From Paragyromitra xinjiangensis (taxonomy: Eukaryota; Ascomycota; Pezizomycetes; Pezizales; Discinaceae), in contig JBCAMK010000007.1 of the NCBI GenBank assembly GCA_038503065.1, positions 310,001 to 374,000 of the forward strand: DNA of 64,000 nucleotides, read 5' to 3'. Position numbers and translations under genes: made by a program. Shown piece by piece: positions 1 through 12,506 of this stretch. The notes beneath the pieces are model-generated. The model was not told the DNA's origin. It made no database searches and saw nothing but the letters and a program-made list of their open reading frames with translations. How positions within the stretch are numbered: position 1 is the first letter of the stretch; each line of letters opens with the position of its first letter.

Positions 1-1194
1 ACAAAGTTGCGTTGAGAACGGAAAGACGAATCACGATTTCTGAATGGCTTCGGCTATTCATAGACTGTACCCTATCAAGAACAATGCAACATGCTTGGTC
101 CAAAACGACGGGGAAGTTCGTCAACGCTGTACAATGCGGCAAGCCTCAATCGAACGAATCGATCATCATGATAGTCGAGCTCCCACTTCAAACTCTCCCT
201 GGGAAAATTGCAGCCCGTCCCACTTCTGGGCAACAGGACAGCAATTTAGTAGGTTTGTATTTGCAGTGTCACACATAGGTGGGGAAGATGCTCTTCTCTC
301 TTTATTCCTCTCGGTGCGTCTAAACATGTTCAGGAGTAGCGAATTGAGGTATTAGCAACGATCCTTGGACAGCCGGCATGGCATGAGAGGCTTACTAAAC
401 ACAGATGAGTCCCAATATTGCCACTTCACCCGAGCATGTTTTGATGAATTTTCGTTTCGATGCCAGCTACCAATTTTTTTTCTCCTAGGGACCCCTCCTC
501 TGCCTTTCCCGCTTCCGCTGACGTAGAAAAACAAAGCGGACGAGAAAGAGGCGTCACGAGAGGCATTGCAGTACACCGATGATAGGAATTGGAGGCCAGG
601 GTGGATGAAGGTTGACACGATAGCGGCACACTTGAAAAAACACAAGGTATCATTCGATCAAATATCATACCTATTTAACGCATCAACTTATTCGGATCTT
701 CTTTGAGCTTCTATTCGCTAGTGAATTATAGATTTCCTCCTTCCCGGATCAGCTCTTCACTGTAAGTGAAGAGATATGAGACTCAATCCCCGCACCCAGG
801 TACTATAATACCGCCCTCGTGTTCTCCCTGGATGAGTTAGACGATCCACCCACCGCCAGCTCAGTTTTGTCCCGTTTCTTCAAACCAGATACATTTATCC
901 TTCTACCTTCCCACCTTCAGCACTTGCACCATTTCGTGCAGGATCGTTTCAAGTCAAGAGGAAACTTCAAGTTCCAGCACACAGCTGCGTCCAAACCCAA
1001 CCCGTCACTGAAGGCAGAAAACCGATTGGCAAAGGAAGCCCGAGAACCAGTCCTCCCATCAATTGCGTGAACAAGACGTAGTCAGGGATCTGTGTTTTCG
1101 CATACTGCATCCCTTCTATCGTTTTGTAGAGAAATCTCGATCACACTCGTCATAAATCTCCACACGTCTAAATCCAAACAGTTTTAAGCCTAGG
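1..1194. other. Intergenic, no gene recognised
   Basis: I see no supported gene here. Several short open frames exist on both strands but none shows a family motif or convincing splice structure. The right part (about 819-1194) probably includes promoter and 5' UTR of the small gene that follows; an 83-codon open frame at 819-1070 lacks any recognisable motif. Confidence 0.5.
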
Positions 1195-1788
1195 ATGTAT
1201 TACATTCTCTACCTCTCCAGTGAGTTTGTCCGATTTTTAAGACCAACATTCAATCCTAAGATCCCTCGCATCTTTCCAGCTAAAGATACTCTCGGCTTTC
1301 CCTTTTTCGAATTTGTGGTCAAATTTACAATTAAATGCTAACTGAGGGTTTTTGAAACAGGTCTCTGCCGACGTCGTCGATGGTCAGACCCACACTACGA
1401 ATCTTATCAGTATCCGAATGGATTCACCTGCACTGTACGCGTCAATGGCCGGGAATACCAGTCGGAGTCGATCCTTGACACAGAGGTCCTTGCACGCGAA
1501 GCGGCAGCAATGCGCGCTTATTTGTTTTGTCGGAATTTTTCCGTCAATGACGGAGCGCATCCTGGTCCCAACGCCATGGCTACTATGGGAGTTCCCCAGT
1601 CACAGACTGCAGCTGTCGGAGTTGCCAGCATGACGGGAGCGAATCGTGGATACACTATGGGTAACGGAAATGGGTATGCCACTGGCCCACTTCCTAGCCA
1701 AGGCGGCATGCCAATGGACAATGGCTCCAACAGAATGGTTACCTCCCAAGGTGTCATTGTTGTGGGCCATTCGCAGGTTGGGATGTGA
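1195..1788 (+). CDS. Small fungal protein with dsRNA-binding-like segment
   Basis: Model: exons 1195-1219 and 1361-1788, about 150 aa. The second exon is well supported: it reads YESYQYPNGFTCTVRVNGRE and continues through an AREAAAMRAYLFCRNFSVND segment (two adjoining motifs). These resemble the beta strands and last helix of a double-stranded-RNA-binding fold, as in a small fungus-specific family I recall only loosely. The rest of the C-terminus is Gly/Met/Asn-rich and looks disordered. The intron (1220-1360) has a GTGAGT donor and an AACAG acceptor and keeps phase. The start at 1195 is the nearest ATG giving an open spliced frame; an additional upstream exon is possible. RNA binding is inferred from motif resemblance only. 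Confidence 0.55.
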
Positions 1789-4756
1789 CTGTGACTGTGA
1801 TTCTCTTGCATTCGTGGGATGCTAGCTTTTTTTCTTTTTCCTTTCTTCAACACTTTCTATCTTTATGGTGTGGTGTTTTTCGGGTCATTCTTTACCATCG
1901 GCATATTTTAGGTCGTTCAGTCGTTTTGCAGCTAAATCCTGACCCCATACATCTTGTTTTCTTACTTTCTAAGTTTTCGTGTCTAACTTCCCTCGTTCCT
2001 GTTATTCTTATGCAAGGGCTTTTGGTCTGATTATAAAGTCTGGGCAGTGGGTTGGCAACGGCAAACGAGGAGGTAATATTCGATAACTTATGATTGGGAG
2101 ATGTATACAAGGGGTTGTTTATTTTTGGACCAGGTTCCCTTTCAAACGTTCTGTTGACAGCTCAGATACCCTAACCCTAGAGAATGCAGCCACCTATTGG
2201 GTTCGTGGAATACTGCGATATCCATTGGCCCCACTACTAGGCGCTCACCGGAAGGTTTCAGGCATAGGGAGTTGAGATTGACTTGGGTCAGTGATTCTAC
2301 AATAGCCAAGATCTCCATTCGGCAGTGCGCGATATCAAGCGAGTGTATCAGCAAGGGTGCCGTTCAGTTACCTTAATTGAACGACAACTGGCGAGGGCCG
2401 TGGCACAGGTCTTACTGCTGGAACACGAAGAAATCCTGTGACGCACGGCCCTAGCAGTTGGAACAGACAAGCCATCCATTTGGGCTTGCCAGAGACCTAC
2501 CTGCAGCCGGTGGAGGCACGAGAATTTTCGCCAGAAGCCCGGGAATAATTACTAGAACCCTCTTAATACCTTTACCAGTTTGCGATTCCATAAATATTTC
2601 ACTAAATTGAGCTTTTCATCGGTGCCTCGAGTGATATTTCATGATCTTTGTCATCCTAATGCACCAAGCCCATATTCCTCACTTTATGGGCACTGTAGGA
2701 ATTTCTGGGCAATAATGCTCAGAGATTTCTTTACATAAACGCGTCCGATGTATGATCAGGCATCGGAAACAGAAATTATTCCGCCCTCATGGCCGTTTCC
2801 TAAATACATGCTGTATTCCACACAAAAAGTGCAGAGCTACCGCTGTGGATTCAAATCTAAACAAAAGAGTTAGAGTTAATCTACAGATATATTTCTTAGC
2901 TGCATATCTTTTTTATTTTTTTCCCTTAATCCTCCTCGGTTAAATATTCTATTTTTTTGATCTTTTTGTGGTAACACCATTGCTCGAGTGTCTCTCCAAG
3001 AAAAGAAAAGCATGCAACATCACTCGCACAAAGTTGGTACGCGTACAGTACCTGCAGCCGTTGAGTAATCCGGCAAGCATCCCGATTCACTAAGTGCCAT
3101 ACGCCCAATGCGTCCATCTCTTATTAATACTACACACCATCTGAATCTACGGAATAGACAAGAACCATCTCTCTTGACATAACTATCCTCGCTAAACCCC
3201 CACCTTCCAAATATTTACCTATTAATTAGTTCATCCCTAAAAAAATTTCGCCAGTTGGTCTTGTGAGCAAGGAATCAAAGAAAAGCGGGTAACGGGAGTA
3301 TTAGAATATGTTCTGAAGCCTTGGCTGGTATTCAAAAGAAAATCTGAAACTATGTTATCGAAAAAACCGCTGCTAGCCACTAGGGGAACTGAATCGGTAG
3401 TAATACTGTGGTGTTATGGGACAAACGGAAACACCTAAAATCACTCGTTCATCAGTCACACCATGACCAGGGAGAACATGTAGGGCAACAAACATTTTAA
3501 CATTTGATTTGCGACTTGATTTAAAAGTGGGAACCATCCTAAGGATGATGCTAAGGGTAAATCTGGAAAAATGGAAGGAGTAATGGACACGGCAATGAAA
3601 CTTCCGACAACCCTAGACGATTAGTATCCCTGTCAGATAAAAAGCTTGAGCGAAACCTAAGTTACACAGTGGATTTATCGGAAGTAGATAACTTATATGT
3701 TCAGATTTCGGTGTTGGGTTAGAGTCTTAGGGGTTTGAGAATAATAACGGCGGGTGGGATTCTTTAGCATTTTTTCTGGCGGGGAAGAATAGCTACTGGT
3801 CTGTTTCTAGAAGCCAAACAGATGTGCGCCAAGCATTAGTAGGGATCATCTCATGTCACTCGTTAGAAATCACATGACTACTTTTTTCTTTTTTCTTCAG
3901 TTTGATCTAGGTAAAGTTACATGTGGGGGTTAGAGTAAATCGCGATTTTTAGTCACTAAATAGGATGGAGAGCTAGATGTGTAATTGTTGAAACCCTCAC
4001 TAGGGTATACATACCCTGTGTGGTAGCGAGTGTCTGCTGCCTGGGGATCTTCATGTCCAGGGTTTATTGAGAGTGGCAGGGTGATCATATTATGCCGTAT
4101 ATCCATCATAATGATGCGAGGTTTTAGATATTGGGTTTAGGTGTCTAGATTATCTGTGTGGGGTTTGTTTAATTTATGTATAACGTTCTAAATGTGGTTT
4201 GGGTCGAAGCGAGTTAGATATCAATTTTAAGAATGGAAAAATTAAAGTCAGCGATTTCATTTCTCATGAGTCGAAGGTCTCTTGTGTGGGTAAGGGAATT
4301 TGAGTATGGATAAGGTTCTCATACCCCTGCACCATCCTTGTCTGCGCTTCTCCGGACTAATAGTGTCATACGGTAAATTCCCTCGCATCACCAAATCTTA
4401 AATTTCGATAAGAGGAACGTTACAAGGTTCTAACTGCTTTCGCGAACCACCACCATATTCTGAAGAACCGGCAGGCACAGACCCCTATCATTTCTCGGCA
4501 ACTGCGAACATGTCTGTAGGTGGCAGGCGGGGGCAAAAGACGTGTGCGGCGTAACAAACACGAGGCATTCAATTAACACCGGGAGATATTTTGATCCTTG
4601 TATTTTAACCATAAACCACGCTCGTAACAGGCTTGTACTCTTAATATAAATACTGGCAACCGCGTGCGCGTGTCTGAATCTACTCCAGAATTCATTTGAG
4701 TTCAGATCATCCTTCATAGCAATATTTTGAAGTTTAAGACCAAAGAAATTGACAGG
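1789..4756. other. Intergenic, no gene recognised
   Basis: About 3 kb, AT-rich from roughly 2.6 kb onward, with only short open frames that carry no motifs. The first 300 bases are pyrimidine-rich and probably 3' UTR of the preceding gene. I see no RNA gene, and no transposon coding remnant that I can name. Confidence 0.5.
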
Positions 4757-6219
4757 ATGAAATTTTTCGGCATAGATAGCAATGATTTGCTCATGGCACT
4801 GCTTTGTCTGAGCACGCTTTCTGTAGCTTCTCCCGTTGCTACTACCGACGCCACAGCCGTTTCCGCTAGGTGCTCTAATCCACCTGTGAGGAAAGAGTGG
4901 TATGTTTTCACCTAAACTCTACGGGTGTTTTGCTCGCTAATCTAACCTATTGATTTGTCACATCTTAGGCGTTCTCTTACCACTTTCGAAAAGAAACAGT
5001 ACCTCAAGGCCGTCCAATGCCTTGGAAACAAGCGGTCAATAGGCGCTATTCCTGGTGCTGTTAGCCGTTATGACGACTTCCAGGGTATCCATAGTTCCCA
5101 AACTCCGTCGATCCATTTCGTGGTATGTAGTAATGTTCCCCACATAAAAATTTCTCTAACATGTTGAAGGGTCATTTCTTGCCATGGCATAGATACTTTG
5201 TTGCCCAATATGAGAAAGCGCTGAGAGACGAGTGTGGATGGACTGGAGGCCAACCGTAAGTACCAATCTATCCCGGCGACGTTAGGAATTTACATTCTGA
5301 TAGAATTTAGTTACTGGGACTGGCTGATCGACACCAAAACCTCACTTAACATGACCAAATGGCCTATATTTGACGCCAACACTGGTGAATTAACCCAAAT
5401 CTCCATCATAGATCTGCACCCTATTGATACTACTAGGCTTCGGCGGCAACGGCCCCTTCATCCCACTCGACCCCGACCAGAATTTCCTGGGTATCGTCGG
5501 AAGAACCGGTGGTATATTATCTCAAACCTGGAGCAACAACTGTCGCTAACTTTGTTTCAGGCGGCTGTGTCAGGGATGGTCCTTTCACTTTTGACAAATT
5601 TCGGCTCGGTGTAGGCCCAACCACCAATTTTAACCTCACGAATATTCATTGCTTGACGCGGGATTTCACGGAGCCAATTGTCAGAAAGAACTTAATCCCG
5701 TCGGTCGTTAACGAGTTGTTGGCCAAGCCTAACTATGGAGCCTTCGCAAGACGTATGGAGGCAGAGCCAAGTTTCGATGTTACGAATATTCATGGAGGTG
5801 GTCATTTTGGCGTTGGAGGTTTGTGCACCCTTTAAAGGCTAAGGAATACAGGACTCATCTAATAATTCTTCATTTTAGGCGTGCTTGGCTCAATGGGCGA
5901 TGCTTACAACAGTCCTGGTGGTGAGTTCCTAGTCATCTTTCTAGGGTTCGAACGAAGTTTTCTAACAATAGCAGATCCTGTCTTCTACACCCATCACGGA
6001 AACCTCGATCGTATCTGGTGGCAATGGCAAAAAAAGGACCCCGCGAAGCGGCTCAAGGACGTGTCTGGGCCAATTGTACCCTTCGATTACACTAACCTGG
6101 TGGCGGGAAATATCACCCTTGACTTTGAGGTTAACCTTGGAAAACTTGGGAAGTCAGTTCCACTAAGGCAGCTGCTAGATACCACAGGTGGTACATTGTG
6201 CTACACATACGACAAATAG
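4757..6219 (+). CDS. Secreted short-type tyrosinase
   Basis: A type-3 copper enzyme that hydroxylates monophenols and oxidises o-diphenols to quinones, usually linked to melanin or phenolic metabolism. Exons: 4757-4899, 4969-5122, 5170-5255, 5311-5384, 5437-5511, 5561-5818, 5879-5920, 5975-6219; all junctions are GT-AG and in phase, giving 358 aa. The CuA site is H89, H97 and H106 (GIH, SIH, LPWHRYF); CuB is H255 and H259 (HGGGH) plus the HH pair at 284-285 in DPVFYTHHGNLDRIWW. The N-terminus (residues 1-25) has a hydrophobic stretch ending ASP, a probable signal peptide. The protein ends soon after the CYTY motif, so the lid-like C-terminal domain of long tyrosinases is absent. The start is the second in-frame ATG; one 30 bases upstream is less favourable for secretion. 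The precise phenolic substrate cannot be read from sequence. Confidence 0.9.
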
Positions 6220-9193
6220 ATAACCAACGGGCGTTTCTATTTTATCCCCATTTTTTGTTTTCATTGATGTAAGATAAAGTTTATATGCAAAATTGTAATT
6301 TATAGTTTAAGATTTACTACGACAGCATTTAGGACCAGAGGCGAAAATAAAATTGAAAGATACAAACACCTCCTCAACAAAACCTTCTTGTAATTCTACT
6401 TCTATTCCCATGTCCGACAGAAAGCTTTTCAAGTCTTCCCTTTCTCCCTCCGTGACATGATACTTCATTCACTAGTTGGAGGTCTCTATAAACACAAAGC
6501 TGTCATCGGATTCGGAAAGCAGTTAGACTACACTATATAGCTGGGCCGACTTCCCGTCCAACAAGCCACCCGTCGGCGGGCCGGGGGCTTTATCCGATGA
6601 AGCAGCTCCCGCATAGCCTTACATTGGTGAGACGGCTTAGGCGATGTTTCGTGGACCGGTCCCGGCTTCAGGCGCCGGTGGTCTGGAGGAGGTGGCCGTG
6701 CTTAGCTACATGTAGGTGCGTATAGCCTAAGACAAGATTTAGGCAACTTTACTATTGACCGCTTGGGGTTAGCTGTGACGTAACAGAGGCTTAGTCGCTG
6801 CGCGAATCTACGTCCTGGTTTTTTAGATAGCGGGTGAAGCAGTAGTTGAATCATTTTTCATGAAATAGCTTGCGTTTTCTCCTAATTTTACTTTTAGGAA
6901 GGCATTTTGTCATTCATATAAATGAGCTATGCCTGTCGACGGTCGCTGGGGTCAGTAATGCCATTGAGTAGCATACTCTCAGGGTGTCTTAAGAGGGGGC
7001 GGCTAGTGATTTCTTAAATACGAACGTACATGTATTTGGTATTCGTTGGTGCTATCAGATTACTGTGTATAAACGTCCATACCTCTTAGATCTCCATGAC
7101 CCTCTACCAGAGGTGGCAAGTCTAGTTCTGTTTACTGTCTGATGAATATTTTCCTATCTTTCATTAATCGAATGCAGAACGCTGAGTATTTCTCCTGCTA
7201 TTCGAGCAAAACCCCCTCCGCCTAGTAGTGGCCTTCTCGTGGTTGACATCCCGAAATAATTGGTGCTATTAATGCATGAGGTGAGACTTGCTCTGGGAAA
7301 ACTATGTTTCATTTCATCTCATAGAATTGCTGATATGAGGGTCTCAAGACCGGAAGCTTGTCTCATACGAAGGCCTGAGACTCAAATGAGATCGAGCTTG
7401 TATAGAAGGCCCCCCGCATCAGCCCTTAAATCTTAACAAGCGGGAGTAATAGTCTTAAGATGCTGGTCCAGGGCTGAGATAGGTTTAGCATAGAGTGCTC
7501 TCTATATGTGGAGCAGGGCTTTCGCTGAACCCATTCATTATAAATGATTTAGTCTAGAGGTCCATCTCAGACCACGCAAAAGGATCATGTGAGGTATCCC
7601 ATCGGCATCGCTAGAATAGATATTGTCATAAACCTTATAGACGATTAGTTAGGCTTGATCCTTATTGCATTAATGAACTGAGTACAGGCATTCCTAATCT
7701 ATAGTGACTCTACCAATTTCTCCAAGCAGAAATACAGGGGGCTTTTGAAAATTGATAACCCAGGTCTAACGGTCTGGCCGATCAGTTCTGATCTAATAGT
7801 GGTTTCTGCGCCTATAGGGTGCGGCTCCCTCTGGTGGTTGTCATAGCTTGCGAAGCCTGCCTTTTTAGCAGGAGTGAACATGTCTCAAACACTGACGTCT
7901 GAAAGAGAGTATGTCTGGTCTGCCACCAAATGATAATCTTATAATTATCCCCACTCTTTCATGAGGTCTTTGCGTTCGGAAGGTCCTGGAACCTTACAAC
8001 CTATGAATGGCCACAACTAGATAGTTGTAGATCAAAATAAAGAACAGTAAACAAGAGAAGAGAAACCCGTGAGCACTGACCTGCCAGATACCATTCACTT
8101 TGTGCAACAATCTTCTAAACCCCAATCCGCCGGCAGTCTTGCTCGGTAGAGAGAAGTATGCCAAGACTTCATCGCCAACACCCACCATCCTCCTCATTTA
8201 TGAAAGTATAACCTCCAATCTCCTCTAAAATCCTATCGAGGTTATCTCCGTGATACTGCGGCTGTCTCGTAACTAGGGGCTGTGGACGATTAGATAACCC
8301 CTCAGTTACGTTACAATACTGTATCGCGACCTTAGCTCATAGATGTGGCAGCTCATCGCTATTCATCTAGGGTCACCCAGGGTGAAAAAACTGCCAGTTG
8401 TAAATGTGTTTTAGGGAGGGCGGCATCGGAATGAAAGCTCCCTTGTAAGCCATTCCTAACGGCTTCGTCAAGTGTTGCCTATCCGTTTTCCAGAGCTGGA
8501 AGTTGTTGGGCCTTAAGCAAATAGCTAAACACACGTCAACCTAGCATCAACCCCCAACCTACCCCATTAAGCAATGGATGCCCCCGCCCATATAGTTCGT
8601 AGAGCTAAATGGATACTCGAGCAAATACTTGTTTCTCTCTTTCCAACAAGATAATAGGGAACGGATGGTTATTGATAAGAGGAGATGTAAAGAGTTTGGT
8701 TTTGTGGTTTTGTGTTTAGATACTGTGAGCGAAATTTCAGTTTGAGAAAATCTCTGCTCGTTTGTTGTGGTGAATATAGCTATAGTGACCTTTTTTTTGG
8801 TTACGATGGTGATAACGTAGCTCATGAAGTAGTGAATTGCGATTAATGTCATCGGTGGTATCAACCGTCGTGAATGGCGATAAAGGAATAAATGATGATG
8901 ATGGATTACCAGATAGTGATGGTTGGTGGTGAGGAAAGAGTGTGGAGGAAGGAAGGGAACGATGGTGGTGGGCGAGTGGTGGGAAATATATGCGGGAAAA
9001 GTTTGTGTCCCAACAGCCCCCATCCAATGACCATTCAATGGCGTCCCAACCATTTTCGCCAGAACAACACAAACAACCCCCAAACAGCTGAAAATAGATA
9101 AAGATGCGGACGTTTATTGTTGCCATACGATACAAACTATATACAAGTACACTTCCTTCATGATATCCCACGCAAACCTAATATAAAAACCAA
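6220..9193. other. Intergenic, no gene recognised
   Basis: Nearly 3 kb between the convergent tyrosinase and thiolase genes. Open frames exist on the minus strand at 8559-9171, but they are rich in His/Thr/Pro low-complexity sequence, overlap each other in different frames and show no family motif. No repeat or RNA gene was recognised. Confidence 0.5.
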
Positions 9194-10553
9194 CTACTCG
9201 GACACCCACACTGCTGCTGCTCCCATCCCCGTCCCAATACACATACTTGTAACACCGATCTTCCCTCCCGTCCTCTTCAGCTCATTCAACAATGTCGGGA
9301 CCTGTCTCGCACCGGTACATCCCAATGGATGTCCGAATGCAATCGCGCCACCTTTGGGGTTAACCTTCTTTGGGTCCAGACCCAGTTCATTTAAACACCA
9401 TAAGCACTGCGATGCAAACGCTTCGTTAATCTCAAAGATATCTACGTCATCTTTTGTAATCCCTGTCTTCGCAAACACCTTCGGGATCGCCGCCCATGGC
9501 CCAATCCCCATCAACAGTGGCTCGACGCCAGCAATAGAAGCAGCTACAAACTTTCCAATGATTGTTTGCCCTAGCTTCTCGGCGGTGCTCCGACGCATCA
9601 TGAGCACTGCTGCAGCTCCATCTGAGATTTGGGATGCGTTGCCAGCGTGGATACTGCCGTCCTTGGCGAACGCAGGACGAATCTTGCCGAGAGACTCAGC
9701 GGTCATTCCGGGGCGAATCCCATCGTCCTTGGAGACGGTAATACGCTTAGTCTCGCCAGATTTTGGGTCCTCAAAAGAGACTTCGAGAGGGTAGATTTCT
9801 GCGTCAAAGAGACCAGCAGCTTGGGCAGCTTCGGCTTTTTGAAACGAGGAGGCCGCGAAAGCGTCTTGGGCAGCACGAGGGATTTTGCGGTCTTGGGCCA
9901 TAGATTCAGAAAGGACGCCCATGGGGACTTTACAGTTCTTGGCTTGCTCATGACCATCCAATAGCTCAGAGAATTCTGTGACAGCTTGAGGGCTGTTGGG
10001 TTTGTTAGCACAATGTTAATTTCCCTGGATGCAGCACCACATACCCATATTGTGTGCTCATGGACTCGACACCAGCACCGACGCCAACATCGATCATACC
10101 CGCCTTGATGGCGTTCGCTACATTGATACATGCTTGTAACCCACTTGAACACTGTCGGTTTAATGAGTATACGGCAGTCTGCACCGGGAACCCAGCCACC
10201 AAACTTGCGGCACGGAACTCCGTCGCGCCACCACCCGGGGCAAGAACTGTCCCAACGTGAATATCTTCAACCACGTTGGGATCAACACCAGAGCGCTCGA
10301 TCAATCCACGAAGAACACCAACGAGGAGATCCTGCGCTGGTGTGTCTTTGAAGCCACCACGACCACCCTTAGTTAACGCGGTGCGGAGCGCGCAGGTTAT
10401 TACTACATCATCGGGGTGCTTTTCGGTGAGCTTGTCCCGTGCAGAGGGGGTACTTGGAGTGAGTTGCTTTGTGATTTGGGAGAGACGGGCAGAGGCTAGA
10501 TTAAGAGTTAGCTGGTGAGATATAGTGGGAAGGATAGTTATCGTACCTGACAT
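9194..10553 (-). CDS. POT1: Peroxisomal 3-ketoacyl-CoA thiolase
   Basis: Catalyses the last step of peroxisomal beta-oxidation, thiolytic cleavage of 3-ketoacyl-CoA to acetyl-CoA and a shortened acyl-CoA. Exons in transcript order: 10553-10547, 10495-10045, 9992-9194; 418 aa, the usual length. Thiolase signatures are complete: nucleophilic Cys in NRQCSSGLQACINVANAI, the NEAFA motif, GGAIAFGHPLGCTGARQ, and the second catalytic Cys in MCIGTGMG. The spliced N-terminus begins MSASARLSQITKQL, where RLSQITKQL matches the PTS2 consensus (R-L-x5-Q-L) starting at residue 6; there is no PTS1 at the C-terminus. The first coding exon is only 7 nt. The 51-nt intron 1 is in frame and stop-free, so retention would add 17 residues before the PTS2. 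I prefer the spliced form because of the CTAAC branch site and because it puts PTS2 near the N-terminus. Confidence 0.93.
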
Positions 10554-12506
10554 GACTGAAGATTAGGAGCTGTTATTACTGTAGAAAGATGGTTTTGGGA
10601 CAGGATGGATATTTCGATACGATGATGGATCAGTGAGGTGAGGAATAGCAGCAGAGATGGGGGGCAGAGGAGTTGAAATAAAAGTAATCCGGGGAAGAGC
10701 TGACGGGTTCACGGACTGAGGTCTTGCATGTGATGTCAACACTTTCCACATTTCTTTGCCAAGAAAGCGCATGTGAAAGCCAGCCGCAATCGAGTCTCGT
10801 GATCCCGTGATCGTTTTCAAGAAGCCGAGGCTCCTAAAACGCTTGTCAACACCGTTCCAGGCGACCTCGGACCGGAGTTGAAGCATCTCGATTGTGCGCA
10901 TCTCATAGACCAACAAATATAAACTGGATTGTACGGTAACATATACAGGGTTAGGGTTATCAATTTAGTTTGGGAGGGCAAACAAACCACTCACTGCTGG
11001 CTTGGTTCACACCGCAAGTCAAAACCCGACAAGAAGTCCCCGGCCAGAGTGGCTGCCAAGCACCCAAAATTCTCACATAGTGTCACTCACAGTTCAGGGA
11101 GTAACTAGACTCTTGAGGATTACCCAAAGCCCTTAACATTGGCGAGGGTCGCGTTATTTCTAGGGAAAACGTTCAGGATACCTACTACGTTTCTAATGGG
11201 TTTGTATGCCAGATACCACAACCAACTGCGCTCCAACCATGCCACCCACCACAATACCACTGTCTCCCACTGCTATAAGCCCCATGCCGAAGAGTACACT
11301 ATGTTAGTTAAAGTGTAAAGAAAATTCCAAATACTGCCGGATTTTCCGCTCAAAATTTGAAGGTTGCTCTGCCTAGCTGAGAGGGCTGAAAGGGGTAAGC
11401 GACTAGTGAATTTGCTATGTTTTTACTCCGGTGGTAATCAAGGACTCACGGGTTGCGTTGCGACTATGTCGCCTCAGTATTTCAACCCACAATCACAAGA
11501 ACAAGCTCATGAAAATGAAAATGAATCAATCTTGTCTATGGGCAAAAGTTCGTGTGTTTTTGAGTTAGCAGCCGAATGGAACTCCAAATTGAAAGTCTAC
11601 TAATTCTGGAGTGAAAAAATCGAAAAAAATACTAAAAAACATCTTCCAGCTTACTAGTTTAGACTCACATTTTATGAGTGCAATTAACCTTTCCTAGAGT
11701 CATGAAAGGCTGTGGGAAGACCTTGAGGAGACCTACACACAGACTGCAAGAGCTGGAGCTTGGTTGCAACCATGCACACCACAAGAATCTGAACTTTTAA
11801 CCACACATTCCCCCCATCTATGACATCTGACAAGAATTTTTATTAATTTCGGGAGTGTGACCGAAATCAACAAAGTATGGAGATCCTCCTACTAATTTTT
11901 TCAATTTTTTCCCTCTAGAATTGGTCAACTTTCAATTCGGAGTTCCATTCGGCTGCTCACTCGAAAACATGCGAACTTTTGATCATAGACAATATTTAAT
12001 AAAAATATTTAAGCAGGAAAGTTACCTGGCTATGAAATTTATTTCCTCTTTTTTGTCTTGATTTGTGTTGAATATCTATCTTTACGGTTGAGTTGAGGCA
12101 ACACGGTTGCAACACAATCCGTGAGTTCTTAATTGTCGTCCGAGTATTCCCAATGTCACAACAAGACATGATTGCTTTTTCCTCCCCAAACTTCACAGCA
12201 CTCTGACCCATAAGGTTGAGCATAACTTCCCCAGGCGGCCTATGGGTCCCCTTCAACTATGGGCCTTGGGAACGGCTGAAGTATTAGAGGCGGAGCCGCT
12301 GCGACGTCCAGTTAAGCATCTCTACCCGACACAGCCTGCGGATGTCTGGGCCAATCAGCACACTCCAACACATATCGAAACGAGGCTGATATTTATGATT
12401 GATGGTTCGAGGTATAGCTACATATATGTGAAGCATCCATCCCATGCTCGTATTTTTCCGACTATCAACTTCAAAAACTGGATAGTCTTCTAGACCTCCT
12501 CCTCCC
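10554..12506. other. Intergenic between divergent thiolase and NLR genes
   Basis: Shared upstream region of the thiolase (minus) and the NLR (plus). It contains one clear inverted-repeat element at about 11531-11990, annotated separately. The remaining short open frames carry no motifs. Promoter elements cannot be defined from sequence alone. Confidence 0.5.
11531..11990. repeat. Inverted-repeat (foldback/MITE-like) element
   Basis: Two arms of about 100 bases, roughly 11531-11634 and 11893-11990, are inverted copies. For example, AGCAGCCGAATGGAACTCC in the left arm (from 11568) is found as its reverse complement GGAGTTCCATTCGGCTGCT in the right arm (from 11939). The arms differ at scattered positions, many of them transitions. 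The roughly 260-base interior has no coding potential. The structure fits a non-autonomous DNA element or foldback. Exact ends and a target-site duplication could not be fixed by eye. Confidence 0.7.

Noticed and set aside
8559..9171. Minus-strand open frames of 144-174 codons
   Set aside because: Low-complexity His/Thr/Pro composition, mutual overlap in different frames and no motif or splice signal.
10938..10970. TTAGGG-like words (also near 2170, 22048 and 51857)
   Set aside because: Isolated one or two units, not a telomeric array.
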